DNA of 51,974 bases from Streptomyces coryli (GCF_011044975.1 NZ_JAAKZV010000027.1:1-51974); one strand, 5' to 3'; positions 16,198 to 24,909 are shown, numbered from the stretch's first letter. Made by a program: numbers and translations. Notes: generated by a model from the letters alone, not told the origin.

Positions 16198-16686
16198 ATG
16201 ACCGCCATGGCGCCCCATCGCAGCGAGCCCGACCTCTCCTTTCTGCTGGATCACACCAGCCACGTCCTGCGCACCCGCATGTCCGCCGCGCTCGCCGAGC
16301 TCGGCCTGACCGCGCGCATGCACTGCGTGCTGGTGCACGCCATCGGCGAGGAGCGCACCCAGGCGCAGCTCGCCGAGATCGGCGACATGGACAAGACCAC
16401 GATGGTGGTCACCGTCGACGCCCTCGAGAAGGCCGGCCTGGCCGAGCGGCGCCCGTCCAGTACGGACCGGCGCGCGCGGATCATCGCGGTCACCGAGGAG
16501 GGCGCCCGGATGGCCGAGCGCAGCCAGGAGGTCGTGGACCAGGTCCACCACGACGCGCTCGACTCTCTCCCCGCCACCGATCGCAAGGCGCTGCTGCATG
16601 CCTTGAAATTGCTGGTCAGCGGGCATCTCTCCACCCCCGCCGAATCCCCCCGCCCGGCCCGCCGGGCACGTCAGCGCGAGAAGTGA
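16198..16686 (+). CDS. MarR-family transcriptional regulator
   Basis: This 162-residue winged-helix protein has the MarR core: TQAQLAEIGDMDKTTMVVTVDALEKAGL (helices 3-4, given in parts) followed by the wing RRPSSTDRRARIIAVTEEG with the conserved D-x-R. It is expected to repress its own gene and the multidrug transporter 90 bases downstream until a ligand binds. The matching operator sequences before both genes support this. A basic tail (RPARRARQREK) follows the final helix. Confidence 0.88.
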   Translation: MTAMAPHRSEPDLSFLLDHTSHVLRTRMSAALAELGLTARMHCVLVHAIGEERTQAQLAEIGDMDKTTMVVTVDALEKAGLAERRPSSTDRRARIIAVTEEGARMAERSQEVVDQVHHDALDSLPATDRKALLHALKLLVSGHLSTPAESPRPARRARQREK

Positions 16687-16695
16687 TGCACAGAT

Positions 16696-16726
16696 AGATA
16701 GTCTGCAACAGAACTATCTGCTACGG
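16696..16726. promoter_or_regulatory. MarR operator, site 2, before the MFS gene
   Basis: AGATAGT (16696-16702) and ACTATCT (16713-16719) form a perfect 7-bp inverted repeat. The right half extends to ACTATCTGCTACGG, the reverse complement of the 14-mer at site 1. Confidence 0.6.
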
Positions 16727-16776
16727 TCTTTCCTGTCGCCCGCTACTGCTCCACCCACCGACAGGAGAGATCGCCC

Positions 16777-18240
16777 ATGTCTCGCCAGCTCGCCCTTGGT
16801 GTCCTATCCACCGGCATGCTGATGACCATCCTCGACGGCAGCATCGTCACCGTGGCCATGCCGGCCATGCAGACCGACCTCGGCTTCACCCCGGCCGGGC
16901 TCAGCTGGGTCGTCAACGCGTACTTGATCGCCTTCGGCAGCACCCTGCTGCTCGCCGGGCGGCTCGGTGATCTGATCGGCCGCAAGCGGATGTTCCTGGC
17001 GGGGGTCGGGGTCTTCACCGCCGCCTCGCTGGTGGCCGGCGCGGCCACCTCGCCCGCGGTGCTGATCGCCGGTCGGTTCCTGCAGGGGATCGGCAGCGCG
17101 ATGTCGTCGGCGGTCAGCCTCGGCATCCTGATCACGCTCTTCACCAAGCCCGCCGAACGCGCCAAGGCCATCGCCGTGTTCAGCTTCACCGGCGCCGCCG
17201 GGGCGTCGATCGGGCAGGTGCTCGGCGGCGTCCTCACCGACGCGCTGAACTGGCACTGGATCTTCTTCATCAACCTGCCGATCGGCATCGCGGCGCTCGC
17301 CCTGGCCGTCCGCGCCCTGCCCGCCGACCGCGGGCTCGGCCTCGCCGCCGGCGCGGATGTCGCGGGGGCCGTGCTGGTCACCGCCGGGCTGATGACCGGC
17401 ATCTACAGCGTCGTCAAGGTCGAGTCGTACGGCTGGACTTCGGCGCACACGCTCGGCTTCGGCGGCCTCGCCGCGGTGCTGCTGACCGGCTTCGTGGTGC
17501 GGCAGGCGACGGCGGCGACCCCGCTGATGCCGCTGCGGATCCTCCGCTCGCGCAATGTCTCCGGGGCCAACGCGGTCCAGGCGCTCATGGTCGCCGCGCT
17601 CTTCTCCTTCCAGGTGCTCGTCGCGCTGTACCTGCAGAAGGTGCTCGGTTACGGCGCCGCCGAGACCGGCCTCGCGATGCTGCCGGCCGCGGTGATCATC
17701 GGCGTGGTGTCGCTGGGCGTCTCCACCCGGCTGATCGGCCGCTACGGCGAGCGCGCCGTGCTGCTGACCGGGCTCGCGCTGCTGACGGTGCTGCTCGGGC
17801 TGCTCACCCGGCTGCCGGTGCAGGCGAATTACGTCACCGACCTGCTGCCGGTGATGCTGCTGGCGGCCGGCTTCGGGCTCGCCCTCCCCGCGCTGACGTC
17901 GCTCGGCATGTCAGGCGCCTCGGAGAGCGACGCGGGGCTGGCGTCCGGGCTGTTCAACACGACCCAGCAGATCGGCATGGCGGCGGGCGTCGCGGTGCTC
18001 ACGACGCTGGCGGCGTCCCGTACCGAGGGCCGGCTGGCAGCGGGCGGCAACGAGGCCGAGGCGCTGACCAGCGGCTATCACCTGGCCTTCGGGGTGGGGG
18101 CCGGGCTGATGGCGGTCGCCTTCCTGGTGGCGCTGGTGGTGCTGCGGCCCGCGCGGGCCGCGGGCCGGGCCCAGGACCTCAGCGGCCCTCGCGATCGAGC
18201 AGCAGCACCGCGACGTCGTCCGTCAGCTCTCCGCCGTTGA
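16777..18240 (+). CDS. DHA2-type MFS multidrug transporter
   Basis: This 487-residue polytopic protein has about 14 hydrophobic segments, as in the EmrB/QacA drug:H+ antiporter group. The motif-A equivalent GRLGDLIGRKR lies after the second helix and motif C-like GAAGASIGQVLGGVL (about residues 146-160) marks an antiporter. The N-terminal DGSIVTVAMPAM is typical for DHA2 pumps. It is preceded by AGGAGAG and by the MarR operator. The last 62 bases overlap the converging phosphatase gene. The exported compound is unknown. Confidence 0.88.
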   Translation: MSRQLALGVLSTGMLMTILDGSIVTVAMPAMQTDLGFTPAGLSWVVNAYLIAFGSTLLLAGRLGDLIGRKRMFLAGVGVFTAASLVAGAATSPAVLIAGRFLQGIGSAMSSAVSLGILITLFTKPAERAKAIAVFSFTGAAGASIGQVLGGVLTDALNWHWIFFINLPIGIAALALAVRALPADRGLGLAAGADVAGAVLVTAGLMTGIYSVVKVESYGWTSAHTLGFGGLAAVLLTGFVVRQATAATPLMPLRILRSRNVSGANAVQALMVAALFSFQVLVALYLQKVLGYGAAETGLAMLPAAVIIGVVSLGVSTRLIGRYGERAVLLTGLALLTVLLGLLTRLPVQANYVTDLLPVMLLAAGFGLALPALTSLGMSGASESDAGLASGLFNTTQQIGMAAGVAVLTTLAASRTEGRLAAGGNEAEALTSGYHLAFGVGAGLMAVAFLVALVVLRPARAAGRAQDLSGPRDRAAAPRRRPSALRR

Positions 18241-19489
18241 GCTCGCGGACCTGTCGTACCGCCGCGTCCAGCAGTGCTTCACCACCGAGGCCCTCCTCCC
18301 GGAGGGCCTCGATCATTTCCACCATGCCGTCCTGGCCGAGGCGCTGTTTGCCCTCGCCGATGCGGCCCTCGATCAGGCCGTCGGTGTACATCATCAGGCT
18401 CCAGGCGCCGCCGAGCTCCACCTGCTCCCGGGGCCAGCGGGCGTTCGGCAGCAGGCCGAGCGCCGGGCCGCCCTTGTCGTACGGGAGCAGCTGCGGCGCC
18501 TGGCCGGGGCGGGTGAGGAGCGGGGCCGGGTGGCCGGCGAGGCAGAGGCCGGCGCGGCGGCCGTCGGGGGCGATGTCGACCGTGCACAGGGTGGCGAAGA
18601 TCTCGTCGTCGGAGCGCTCGTTCTCCAGCACCTGCTGGAGGGTGGAGAGCAGCTCGTCGCCGCAGAGGCCGGCGAAGGTGAGCGCCCGCCAGGCGATGCG
18701 CAGCTCGACGCCGAGGGCGGCCTCGTCCGGGCCGTGGCCGCAGACGTCGCCGATCATCACGTGCACCGAGCCGTCGGCGGTACGCACCGTGTCGTAGAAG
18801 TCGCCGCCGAGGAGGGCGCGGCTGCGGCCCGGGCGGTAGCGGGCGGCGAAGCGCAGCCCGGAGCCCTCCAGCAGCGGGGTGGGCAGGAGGCCGCGCTCGA
18901 GGCGGGCGTTCTCCTGGGCGCGCAGCCGGGTGGCGGTGAGCTGGCGCTGGGCCAGGTCGGCGCGCTTGCGCTCGACGGCGTAGCGGATGGCGCGGCCGAG
19001 CAGCCGCCCGTCGAGCTCGTCGCGGTAGAGGAAGTCCTGGGCGCCGACCCGTACCGCCTCGGCGCCGCGCTCGGCGTCGTCCTCGCCGGTGAGGGCGAGG
19101 ACGGCGTGCGCGGGGGCCATGCGCAGCACGGCGCGGAGCGTGTCGAGCTGGTCGTCCACGGCGGGCTCGGACGACTCGGCCTCCGCCTGAACAGCGCCGC
19201 TCTCGGCGCGCTCGGCGCTCGCGCCGCTGGTCAGGTCGAGGTCGAGCAGGATGCAGTGCACGTCGTGGGTGAGCAGCCGCGCGGCCTCGGTGAGGTTACG
19301 GGCGGTGCGGATGCGGATGCTGTCATCGCGGCGCACCCCGCCGGCCTGCTCCAGCATCCGGGGGACGCTGATGCCGCCTTCGGGGTCATTCTCGATGAGC
19401 AGCACGGTGAGCGGCCCGGTCGCGAGCTGCGCTCGACCGGCCGCGGGGCGCTGCCTCGGCAGCACAGAGGGCCGCCCGGTAACGGGCAT
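18179..19489 (-). CDS. SpoIIE/PP2C-type phosphatase with receiver-like domain
   Basis: This 436-residue protein starts at ATG 19489 behind GGAAGGAAG. Its N-terminal 170 residues resemble a response-regulator receiver: HCILLDLDL gives the phosphate-accepting Asp, and LALTGEDD the conserved Thr, but the expected Lys is Arg (GAQDFLYRDE). A coiled segment leads into a PP2C/SpoIIE domain with GGDFYD, GDVCGHGPDEAAL and TDDVAVLLL, which bind the two metals. Such proteins dephosphorylate anti-anti-sigma factors. It overlaps the MFS gene at its 3' end. Confidence 0.87.
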   Translation of the reverse strand: MPVTGRPSVLPRQRPAAGRAQLATGPLTVLLIENDPEGGISVPRMLEQAGGVRRDDSIRIRTARNLTEAARLLTHDVHCILLDLDLTSGASAERAESGAVQAEAESSEPAVDDQLDTLRAVLRMAPAHAVLALTGEDDAERGAEAVRVGAQDFLYRDELDGRLLGRAIRYAVERKRADLAQRQLTATRLRAQENARLERGLLPTPLLEGSGLRFAARYRPGRSRALLGGDFYDTVRTADGSVHVMIGDVCGHGPDEAALGVELRIAWRALTFAGLCGDELLSTLQQVLENERSDDEIFATLCTVDIAPDGRRAGLCLAGHPAPLLTRPGQAPQLLPYDKGGPALGLLPNARWPREQVELGGAWSLMMYTDGLIEGRIGEGKQRLGQDGMVEMIEALREEGLGGEALLDAAVRQVRELNGGELTDDVAVLLLDREGR

Positions 19490-19620
19490 TGCGGTCTTCC
19501 TTCCCTCCCCCCGAGGGTCGACGGCCGCCGTTCGGCGGACCGCCAGGGTGGACCCTAGCGGTTTCGCACACCGGTACGGAACGCCTGACGGCGATTCGCC
19601 GCTGTCATATGCCGGGATCT

Positions 19621-19640
19621 GCTGGGGTTTTGCCCCCAGC
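19621..19640 (-). terminator. Hairpin downstream of the NlpC/P60 gene
   Basis: GCTGGGG and CCCCAGC form a 7-bp stem with a 6-base loop, 65 bases after the NlpC/P60 stop. There is no U-run, so terminator function is tentative. Confidence 0.3.
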
Positions 19641-19704
19641 CATGACATTCCTCACGTGATGGAGGACGCATGCGGCGATCTCGGGGTTGATTGCGGAAGC
19701 CCGC

Positions 19705-20751
19705 CTACGCGTCCGGGCGCACCACCGACTTGATCGGCAGCGATCCGGCGCCCGCGACCGTGACCTGGCGGCCCGGCCGTGGCGCGTGGATCATTGCGCC
19801 CTTGCCCACATATATGCCGACGTGAGAGGCGTCACCCTTGTAGATGATGAGGTCGCCGGGGCGCATCTCCTTGATGTTGATGTGCTGCAGCTGCCGGTCC
19901 TGCTCCTGCGAGGTGCGCGGGATCGTGTGGCCCGCGGACTGCCAGGCGCGCAGGGTCAGGCCTGAGCAGTCGAAGGTGTCGGGTCCCTCGGCGCCCCACA
20001 CATAGTCCTTGCCGAGCTGCTCGGTGGCGTACTTCACCGCCTGCTTGCCGGCCTTGCTGGCCTTGCCGTTGATCTCGTCCAATATCCCGGAGTCGAGCCA
20101 TTTGGCCTGCGCGTCCCGCGCCTTCTGCTCGTCCAGCTCCTTGAGCCGGGCGCGCTCCTCCGCCGCCAGCCGCTGCTCCAGCTTCTTTGCGGCGGCCAGC
20201 TGGGACTTGATCTCCTTCTTGGCCTTCTCCTTGGCCTTGCGCTTGCTCTCGAACCGCTCCCAGCGATCGGCGGCGTCCGCCGTATACCCCTCCAACTGGC
20301 TCTTCGTCGTGACCAGTTGGTTCAGCAGCCGCCCGGCGCCGGCCTGCCCCTTGCGGGCGAGCTGCAGATCGTCGACGAAATTCTCCGGATTGCGGCTGAG
20401 GAGGAGCTGGGCCTCGGCGGGCAGCCCGCCGCCGCGGTACTGCGCGCGAGCCGCGGCGCCGGCCTTCTTCTGCAGCCGCTCGAGCTTCGCCTGCGCCGAA
20501 GCCGCCGCCCTGGCCAGCTTCACCACCGCCGCCGACTGCTTCTTCGCCTGCTCCTCCGCGGCGTTGTACGCCTCGGTGGCGGCCTCCGCCTTCTCGTACA
20601 ACTCGGTCACCTTGGCGTGGACTTCCTCTATGGAAAGCGTCTGCGTAGGCGTCGGTTCCGGTCTCGGTTCGGCCGAGGCGCTGGGCACGGCCCAGCCGCC
20701 GACCAGGCCGATGACCAGGGCGGTACTCACGGCGACGCTTCCCCCACGCAT
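19705..20751 (-). CDS. Secreted NlpC/P60 peptidoglycan endopeptidase
   Basis: ATG 20751 follows GGAGGT by 5 bases. The 348-residue product has a signal peptide ending ...VPSASA (about residue 27), a long Ala/Lys/Glu-rich coiled coil, and a C-terminal NlpC/P60 domain with catalytic Cys 262 in FDCSGL, His in SHVGIYVG and a third polar residue in MIHAP. It should cut peptide stems of peptidoglycan between D-Glu and diaminopimelate, as in RipA-type enzymes. The upstream space of about 120 bases is too short for a c-di-AMP riboswitch of the kind seen before some such genes. Confidence 0.9.
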   Translation of the reverse strand: MRGGSVAVSTALVIGLVGGWAVPSASAEPRPEPTPTQTLSIEEVHAKVTELYEKAEAATEAYNAAEEQAKKQSAAVVKLARAAASAQAKLERLQKKAGAAARAQYRGGGLPAEAQLLLSRNPENFVDDLQLARKGQAGAGRLLNQLVTTKSQLEGYTADAADRWERFESKRKAKEKAKKEIKSQLAAAKKLEQRLAAEERARLKELDEQKARDAQAKWLDSGILDEINGKASKAGKQAVKYATEQLGKDYVWGAEGPDTFDCSGLTLRAWQSAGHTIPRTSQEQDRQLQHINIKEMRPGDLIIYKGDASHVGIYVGKGAMIHAPRPGRQVTVAGAGSLPIKSVVRPDA

Positions 20752-20871
20752 GTGACCTCCGGTCCAAAGATCCCGTAACTGCGGTCCAGTTGGGGATGCT
20801 GCCATGCGGAGGTGACGATTTACAGAGCGTGTGGATAACCCGAGGAACGAGCGGCGGTTCGGTTCAAGCCC

Positions 20872-22413
20872 CTACCGGCAGCCGCAGTTGGCGACCGCCG
20901 CCGCCATCGCGTCCAGCGCCTGCTGCGCCGCGCCGCGGTCCTTCGTCCCGTTGGTCATGAAGGCGAACGCCAGCAGCCGCCCGTCGGCGTCCACCACCGT
21001 GCCGGCAAGCGAGTTGACCCCCGTGAGCGTCCCGGTCTTCGCCCGTACGAGCCCGGTCCCCGCCTCCGCGCCCGAGTCGGCGTACCGGTTCTTCAGCGTC
21101 CCGTTGAAGCCCGCCACCGGCAGCCCGGTCAGGAGCGGGCGCAGGTCGGGCTGCTTCGGTGAGGAGGCGAGCACCAGCAGCTGGGTCAGCAGCTCCGCCG
21201 ACACCTTGTCCGCGCGGTCGATGCCGCTGCCGTCGGCGAAGCGGGCGCCCTTCAGCGGCAGCTTCAGCTTCTTCAGCTCGGCCGCGACCGCGTCCTCGCC
21301 GCCCTTGAAGCTGGCCGGCTTCCCGGCCTTCAGGGCGACCTGGCGGGCCAGGTGCTCGGCGATGTCGTTGTCGCTGTGCACCAGCATCCGCTCGACCAGG
21401 TCGGCGACCTTGGGCGAGCTGGTCACCGCGAGCCGGTCGGCGCCCTTGGGCGTGCCCTGCTCCTTCGGTGCGCCGTCCGCGACCTTCACGCCCGCCTTGC
21501 GCAGTGCGTCCGCGAAGGCCGTGGCGGCGTCCTTCGCCGGGTCCATGGCGCGCGGGGCGGGGCCGTGGCCGCTGCCGTCGAGCCGGCCCTCGTTGATCAT
21601 CAGGGGGACGACCGGGGCGAGGTTGTCGTTGCGGCCGAGCGAGGGGTGCAGGTCGGGCCCCGAGTACGCGCCGGTGTCGTACCGGACCCGGACCGGGTCC
21701 TTCGCGCCCTTCAGCTCCCCCGCGGCCTCCTTCGCCAGGTCGCCGATCCGCTCCTTGCTCAGCACCGGGTCGCCCGCGCCGGCCAGCCAGACATCGCGGC
21801 TCCCGCTGCCCAGCACCTCGGTCTCGATCCGGTGCCCTGGCCCGAGCGCCGCCAGCGCGGCCGCGCCCGTCGCCAGCTTCACCGTGGAGGCGGGGACCGC
21901 CGCCTTGCCCTCGCCCTGACCGAAGAGCTCCCGGCCGGTCGCGACGTCCCACACCGCGGCGGTACGGACCTGGCCGAGGGCCTTGTCCTTCAGCAGCGGC
22001 TCCAGCGCGCTCTTCAGGCCGGTGGCCGTCGGCGCCGGGGCGCCGCTGCGCGCGCCGTCGGCGGCGCCCGCGGGGGCGCCGAGGCCGGGGCCGAGCGCCG
22101 TCAGCACGCCCGGAGCCTGCGGCGCCTCGGGCAGCACCTCGGTACCCGATCGGCCGTGACGCCCGTCACCCGTGTGGTCCTGGGCGTACGCCCGGTCCCG
22201 CTCGGCCGTACGCTGACCGTTGTCCCAGGGGCCGGCCAGCGCGGCCGTCCCGGCCGCGATGACGAGGCCGAGCGCGGCTGAGCCCGCTGTGAGCTGCAGG
22301 GTGCGCCGTTCCTGCCGCTCCTGCGCCGCCCACCACGCCGTGAGGCGCTGCCGCTGCCTGACCGTCAACGCGGACCAGCCCCTTTCGCCACCACACACTC
22401 TCGTGGGGGACAC
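20872..22413 (-). CDS. dacB: PBP4-type D-Ala-D-Ala carboxypeptidase/endopeptidase
   Basis: This 513-residue S13-family enzyme has the three penicillin-binding motifs: S176-T-V-K179, a S-D-N triad ([12 protein letters not shown]), and K-T-G ([10 protein letters not shown]). The N-terminus has one hydrophobic segment ([16 protein letters not shown]) and a 70-residue Ala/Gly/Pro linker, so the catalytic part is outside the membrane. It trims or cuts peptidoglycan cross-links. The GTG start at 22413 is the longest option and uncertain. It diverges from ppa with only about 40 bases between the starts. The order dacB-ppa is one I recall from other streptomycetes. Confidence 0.88.
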   Translation of the reverse strand: MSPTRVCGGERGWSALTVRQRQRLTAWWAAQERQERRTLQLTAGSAALGLVIAAGTAALAGPWDNGQRTAERDRAYAQDHTGDGRHGRSGTEVLPEAPQAPGVLTALGPGLGAPAGAADGARSGAPAPTATGLKSALEPLLKDKALGQVRTAAVWDVATGRELFGQGEGKAAVPASTVKLATGAAALAALGPGHRIETEVLGSGSRDVWLAGAGDPVLSKERIGDLAKEAAGELKGAKDPVRVRYDTGAYSGPDLHPSLGRNDNLAPVVPLMINEGRLDGSGHGPAPRAMDPAKDAATAFADALRKAGVKVADGAPKEQGTPKGADRLAVTSSPKVADLVERMLVHSDNDIAEHLARQVALKAGKPASFKGGEDAVAAELKKLKLPLKGARFADGSGIDRADKVSAELLTQLLVLASSPKQPDLRPLLTGLPVAGFNGTLKNRYADSGAEAGTGLVRAKTGTLTGVNSLAGTVVDADGRLLAFAFMTNGTKDRGAAQQALDAMAAAVANCGCR

Positions 22414-22454
22414 TTAATCACCCGAAGTATGTGCTGATCATGGAGGAGCCACCC

Positions 22455-22946
22455 GTGGAGTTCGACGTCACCATCGAGATCCCGAAGGGTTCGCGGAACA
22501 AGTACGAGGTGGATCACGAGACCGGTCGGATCCGCCTGGACCGTCGACTCTTCACATCAACCAGCTACCCGGCAGACTACGGCTTCATCGAGGACACGCT
22601 CGGCGAGGACGGCGACCCGCTGGACGCGCTGGTCCTTCTGGACGAGCCGACCTTCCCCGGATGCCTCATCAAGTGCCGGGCGATCGGCATGTTCCGGATG
22701 ACCGATGAGGCGGGCGGCGACGACAAGGTGCTGTGCGTGCCGGCGTCCGACCCCCGGGTCGAGCACCTCCGCGACATCCACCATGTGTCGGAGTTCGACC
22801 GCCTGGAGATCCAGCACTTCTTCGAGGTCTACAAGGACCTGGAGCCCGGCAAGTCCGTAGAGGGCGCCAACTGGGTCGGCCGCGTCGACGCCGAACTCGA
22901 GGTCGAGGCCTCGTACAAGCGACTCCAGGCGTCGGGCGGTCACTGA
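22455..22946 (+). CDS. ppa: Inorganic pyrophosphatase, 3' end supplied by the element
   Basis: This 163-residue soluble family I pyrophosphatase starts at GTG 22455, with GGAGGAG 7 bases upstream. It has the metal-binding motif [20 protein letters not shown] with D-x-D-P-x-D, and the YKD motif near the C-terminus. It hydrolyses PPi to two phosphates. The last 41 codons (from 22821) match a second copy at 37346-37474. After the shared 38 bp all changes are synonymous (GTA, GAA, CGA, CTC, GCG, TCG for GTC, GAG, CGC, CTG, GCC, TCC) plus loss of one Gly codon. Thus the protein is a chromosomal body with an element-borne tail, and should be functional. Confidence 0.95.
   Translation: MEFDVTIEIPKGSRNKYEVDHETGRIRLDRRLFTSTSYPADYGFIEDTLGEDGDPLDALVLLDEPTFPGCLIKCRAIGMFRMTDEAGGDDKVLCVPASDPRVEHLRDIHHVSEFDRLEIQHFFEVYKDLEPGKSVEGANWVGRVDAELEVEASYKRLQASGGH
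22821..22858. repeat. attL core
   Basis: This 38-bp segment inside ppa, from the Phe codon of FEVYKDL to the Val codon of GKSV, is identical to 37346-37383. Sequence to the left is chromosomal ppa; sequence to the right is the element's replacement tail. The crossover lies within these bases. Confidence 0.9.
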
Positions 22947-22949
22947 CCC

Positions 22950-22963
22950 TGACCTGCGGTTTT
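22950..22963 (+). repeat. TGACCTGCGGTTTT repeat, copy 1
   Basis: This copy lies just after the ppa stop. Identical bases occur at 24770-24783 and a near-identical inverted copy at 24863-24876 beside the candidate origin. Possible site for Xis, Int or a replication protein. Confidence 0.45.
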
Positions 22964-22990
22964 ACCTCCATTTCGGGGTGACACGCTGAA

Positions 22991-23041
22991 GGCATGGGCC
23001 TGCCGCCGTACCCGATCACGGGACGGCGGCAGGCCCATGCC
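22991..23041. terminator. Strong bidirectional terminator between ppa and int
   Basis: A perfect 19-bp stem (22991-23009 with 23023-23041) encloses a 13-base loop. It sits between the converging ppa and int genes and can stop transcripts from both sides, which would shield the chromosome and the element from each other. Confidence 0.8.
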
Positions 23042-23062
23042 TGTCGTGGCCGCGTAGGCCGA

Positions 23063-24319
23063 TCAGGCGGCTTGGGCCGTCTCTGGGCCGTCAGAGCCGT
23101 ACAGAGTGCGATCCACGGCCTTGCGGACGCGGCCTTCGCTGCTCGGCATCAGGTGCGCGTACACCCGCAGGGTGAGCGCCGGATCGTGGTGTCCGAGGTA
23201 CTGGCTGAGCGCCTTAACGTTCTCGCCCGCGTCCAGCAGAACCGAGGCGTACATGTGGCGCAGCGCATGCATCCCGTGCTCGCGCGCCGCGGCGTATCGC
23301 CCATCCTTGACCTCGTCCGGGATGACGTCGGCCTTGGCTAGGGCCCGCTTCCACACGTCCTTGTTGAAGACGTTGCGGTGCACGACCAGGGCCTTGCCGT
23401 CCCGGAGGAACAGCAGCTCCCGGGTCACTGGCGGTCCGTCCGGGGTCTGCCACGGCAGGGTGACCGGCTGAGGAGGGAACTGCGCCATGTGCGCGGCCAG
23501 CCGTTCCGCGACTGCCGGCGCCAGGGGTACATCGCGCTCTTTGCCGCCCTTGGGCAGGCCGAACATCAGGTGTCGCCCGACCTGCTTCACCGAGCACGTC
23601 ACGTGCAGCCATCCGGCCTCGGGGTCGATGCTGTCGACCGCCAGGGCGAACACCTCCCCCTGCCGCAGGCCACAGCCCCCAGCCGCGTCGACCATGGCCC
23701 GGTACCGCTCGGGCAGCGCCTCGCGTACGGCACGGGCCGTCTCCGGCAGCCACGGGCGCACCCGAGTGCTGATCGCCTTCGGCGGGCGCACGCTGCGGGC
23801 GCGGCACGGGTTCGCCTTCAGGTAGCCGTCGTCCACGGCGGCGCTGAGCACCGTCGAAGTGATCCGGAAGATGGCCGACCGATACGAGGCGGACACCACG
23901 TTCTGTTCCAGCTCGGAGAGCCATGTACGAATGTGCTCCGGGCGGAATGAGGTGAGCGGCCTCGATCCCAGGTAGGGCACCGCGTGCCGCCGCACACAGG
24001 TGGCTGCGGACGAACGAGTCGTCACCTCGCCACCCTGTGATTCGAGCCACTGTTCCGCGTACTGCCCGAACGTGACCCGACTGGCCGATGGGGCGATGTA
24101 CGTGCCGTCGGCCATGTCGGCCTCGATCTTGTTGAGCCACTTTTCTGCCAGCCGCTTTTGCCCATCGGCAAAGCTCTTGGACTGCTCGGTGCCGTCCGGT
24201 CCGATGTAGCGGGCGCGGTAGCGGTTGCCCTTCCCATACCGGTCGGTCTTGGTCTTGCGGGGCTTGCCGTCAGCGTCGGTGACGGTCTTGTACCAGCGGT
24301 CTTGGACGTGCCCAGCCAT
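23063..24319 (-). CDS. int: Tyrosine site-specific integrase
   Basis: This 418-residue tyrosine recombinase starts at ATG 24319 (MAGHVQDRWYK). It has an N-terminal arm-binding domain, a SAM-like core-binding domain (about residues 70-160), and a catalytic domain with Arg in GGCGLRQGE, H-x-L-R in HALRH, His in LGHHDPAL and the nucleophile Tyr in RVYAHL. It should recombine attP with the ppa attB to insert the element, and with Xis to excise it. It ends 204 bases from the attL core. A 20-bp repeat within its own 3' coding end matches one near attR. Confidence 0.93.
   Translation of the reverse strand: MAGHVQDRWYKTVTDADGKPRKTKTDRYGKGNRYRARYIGPDGTEQSKSFADGQKRLAEKWLNKIEADMADGTYIAPSASRVTFGQYAEQWLESQGGEVTTRSSAATCVRRHAVPYLGSRPLTSFRPEHIRTWLSELEQNVVSASYRSAIFRITSTVLSAAVDDGYLKANPCRARSVRPPKAISTRVRPWLPETARAVREALPERYRAMVDAAGGCGLRQGEVFALAVDSIDPEAGWLHVTCSVKQVGRHLMFGLPKGGKERDVPLAPAVAERLAAHMAQFPPQPVTLPWQTPDGPPVTRELLFLRDGKALVVHRNVFNKDVWKRALAKADVIPDEVKDGRYAAAREHGMHALRHMYASVLLDAGENVKALSQYLGHHDPALTLRVYAHLMPSSEGRVRKAVDRTLYGSDGPETAQAA
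23074..23093. repeat. Candidate integrase arm site, left
   Basis: GGGCCGTCTCTGGGCCGTCA lies in the last codons of int and is repeated exactly at 37221-37240 near the other end. It is itself two GGGCCGTC units separated by TCT. Both copies are in the same orientation. Confidence 0.6.
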
Positions 24320-24432
24320 GGGTCTGAAGCCTTTCGCGCAGGGGCGGGGCAGAGGCGTTGGGTTCGCCCCGCCACAGGGAATCGGTCGAGGTTCATGAGC
24401 GGGGGTGAGGCATCGCCCCACCCCCGCTTTGG

Positions 24433-24675
24433 TCAGGCCGCTTCGTCCAGGTCGCGCCCCTCTTGCTCGCGCGCCCATGCCCGCACGGCAGCGGGGTCGT
24501 AGCGGAGGTGCTTACCCACCCGGAATCCGGGCGGGCCGATGCGCCGCTTGCGCCAGTAGTAGACGGTCTCTACGGGGACGACGAAGGTGACGGAGATGTC
24601 CTCCGGCGTCAGGTAGCGGTCCGGCAGTCCGGCCCGCAGTGTGTTCACGGCCTCGGGGATCGGGGCGGCGGTCAT
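24433..24675 (-). CDS. xis: Excisionase, MerR/AlpA-like HTH
   Basis: This 80-residue protein starts at ATG 24675 behind CCAGGAGGACC. It has a winged HTH_17 fold: LTPEDISVTFVVPVETVYYWRK, then GPPGFRVGKHLRYDPAAVRAW, typical of actinomycete Xis proteins. It should bend DNA near the attachment sites and direct Int towards excision. It lies 113 bases upstream of int on the same strand, the usual xis-int order. The leader contains the CTCTCGCCA motif seen before other genes of the element. Confidence 0.87.
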   Translation of the reverse strand: MTAAPIPEAVNTLRAGLPDRYLTPEDISVTFVVPVETVYYWRKRRIGPPGFRVGKHLRYDPAAVRAWAREQEGRDLDEAA

Positions 24676-24745
24676 TGGGTCCTCCTGGCGAGAGATTTGG
24701 TCAGCGAAGGCATGCGGGAGAGGTCGAGCCACATTCCTGTGGGAC

Positions 24746-24901
24746 GCGGCCCATCGCGGCCCAAGGCTGTGACCTGCGGTTTTTCGCCTGCTCTGTGCGG
24801 CCCATCGCGGCCCGCGCTGCCACGGGTCTTTGGGCCGCGGTGGGCCATACGAGATGCCAGGGAAAGCCGCAGGTCAGAATGGGTGGGCCGCGATGGGCCG
24901 C
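24746..24901. repeat. Origin-like repeat cluster between xis and replication genes
   Basis: The 17-mer GCGGCCCATCGCGGCCC occurs at 24746-24762 and 24797-24813 and, inverted, at 24885-24901; a related GGGCCGCGGTGGGCC is at 24832-24846. Two TGACCTGCGG-type repeats (24770-24784 and inverted 24863-24876) are interleaved. The layout of interleaved direct and inverted repeats beside the primase genes fits a replication origin or Xis-binding region. No coding sequence is seen in 24676-24909. Confidence 0.55.
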
Positions 24902-24909
24902 GCCCCTGG

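Noticed and set aside
18179-18240. Frameshift at the 3' end of the MFS gene, because it overlaps the phosphatase gene
   Set aside because: Both products look complete: the transporter has all its helices before the overlap and the phosphatase needs its last strand, so it is an ordinary convergent overlap.
20752-20871. c-di-AMP (ydaO-type) riboswitch before the NlpC/P60 gene
   Set aside because: The gap to the neighbouring gene is only about 120 bases and none of the conserved riboswitch segments could be seen.
22821-22946. Simple segmental duplication of part of ppa
   Set aside because: The identical part ends sharply on both sides, an integrase lies next to the left copy, and the unrelated DNA left of the right copy belongs to a complete conjugative element.
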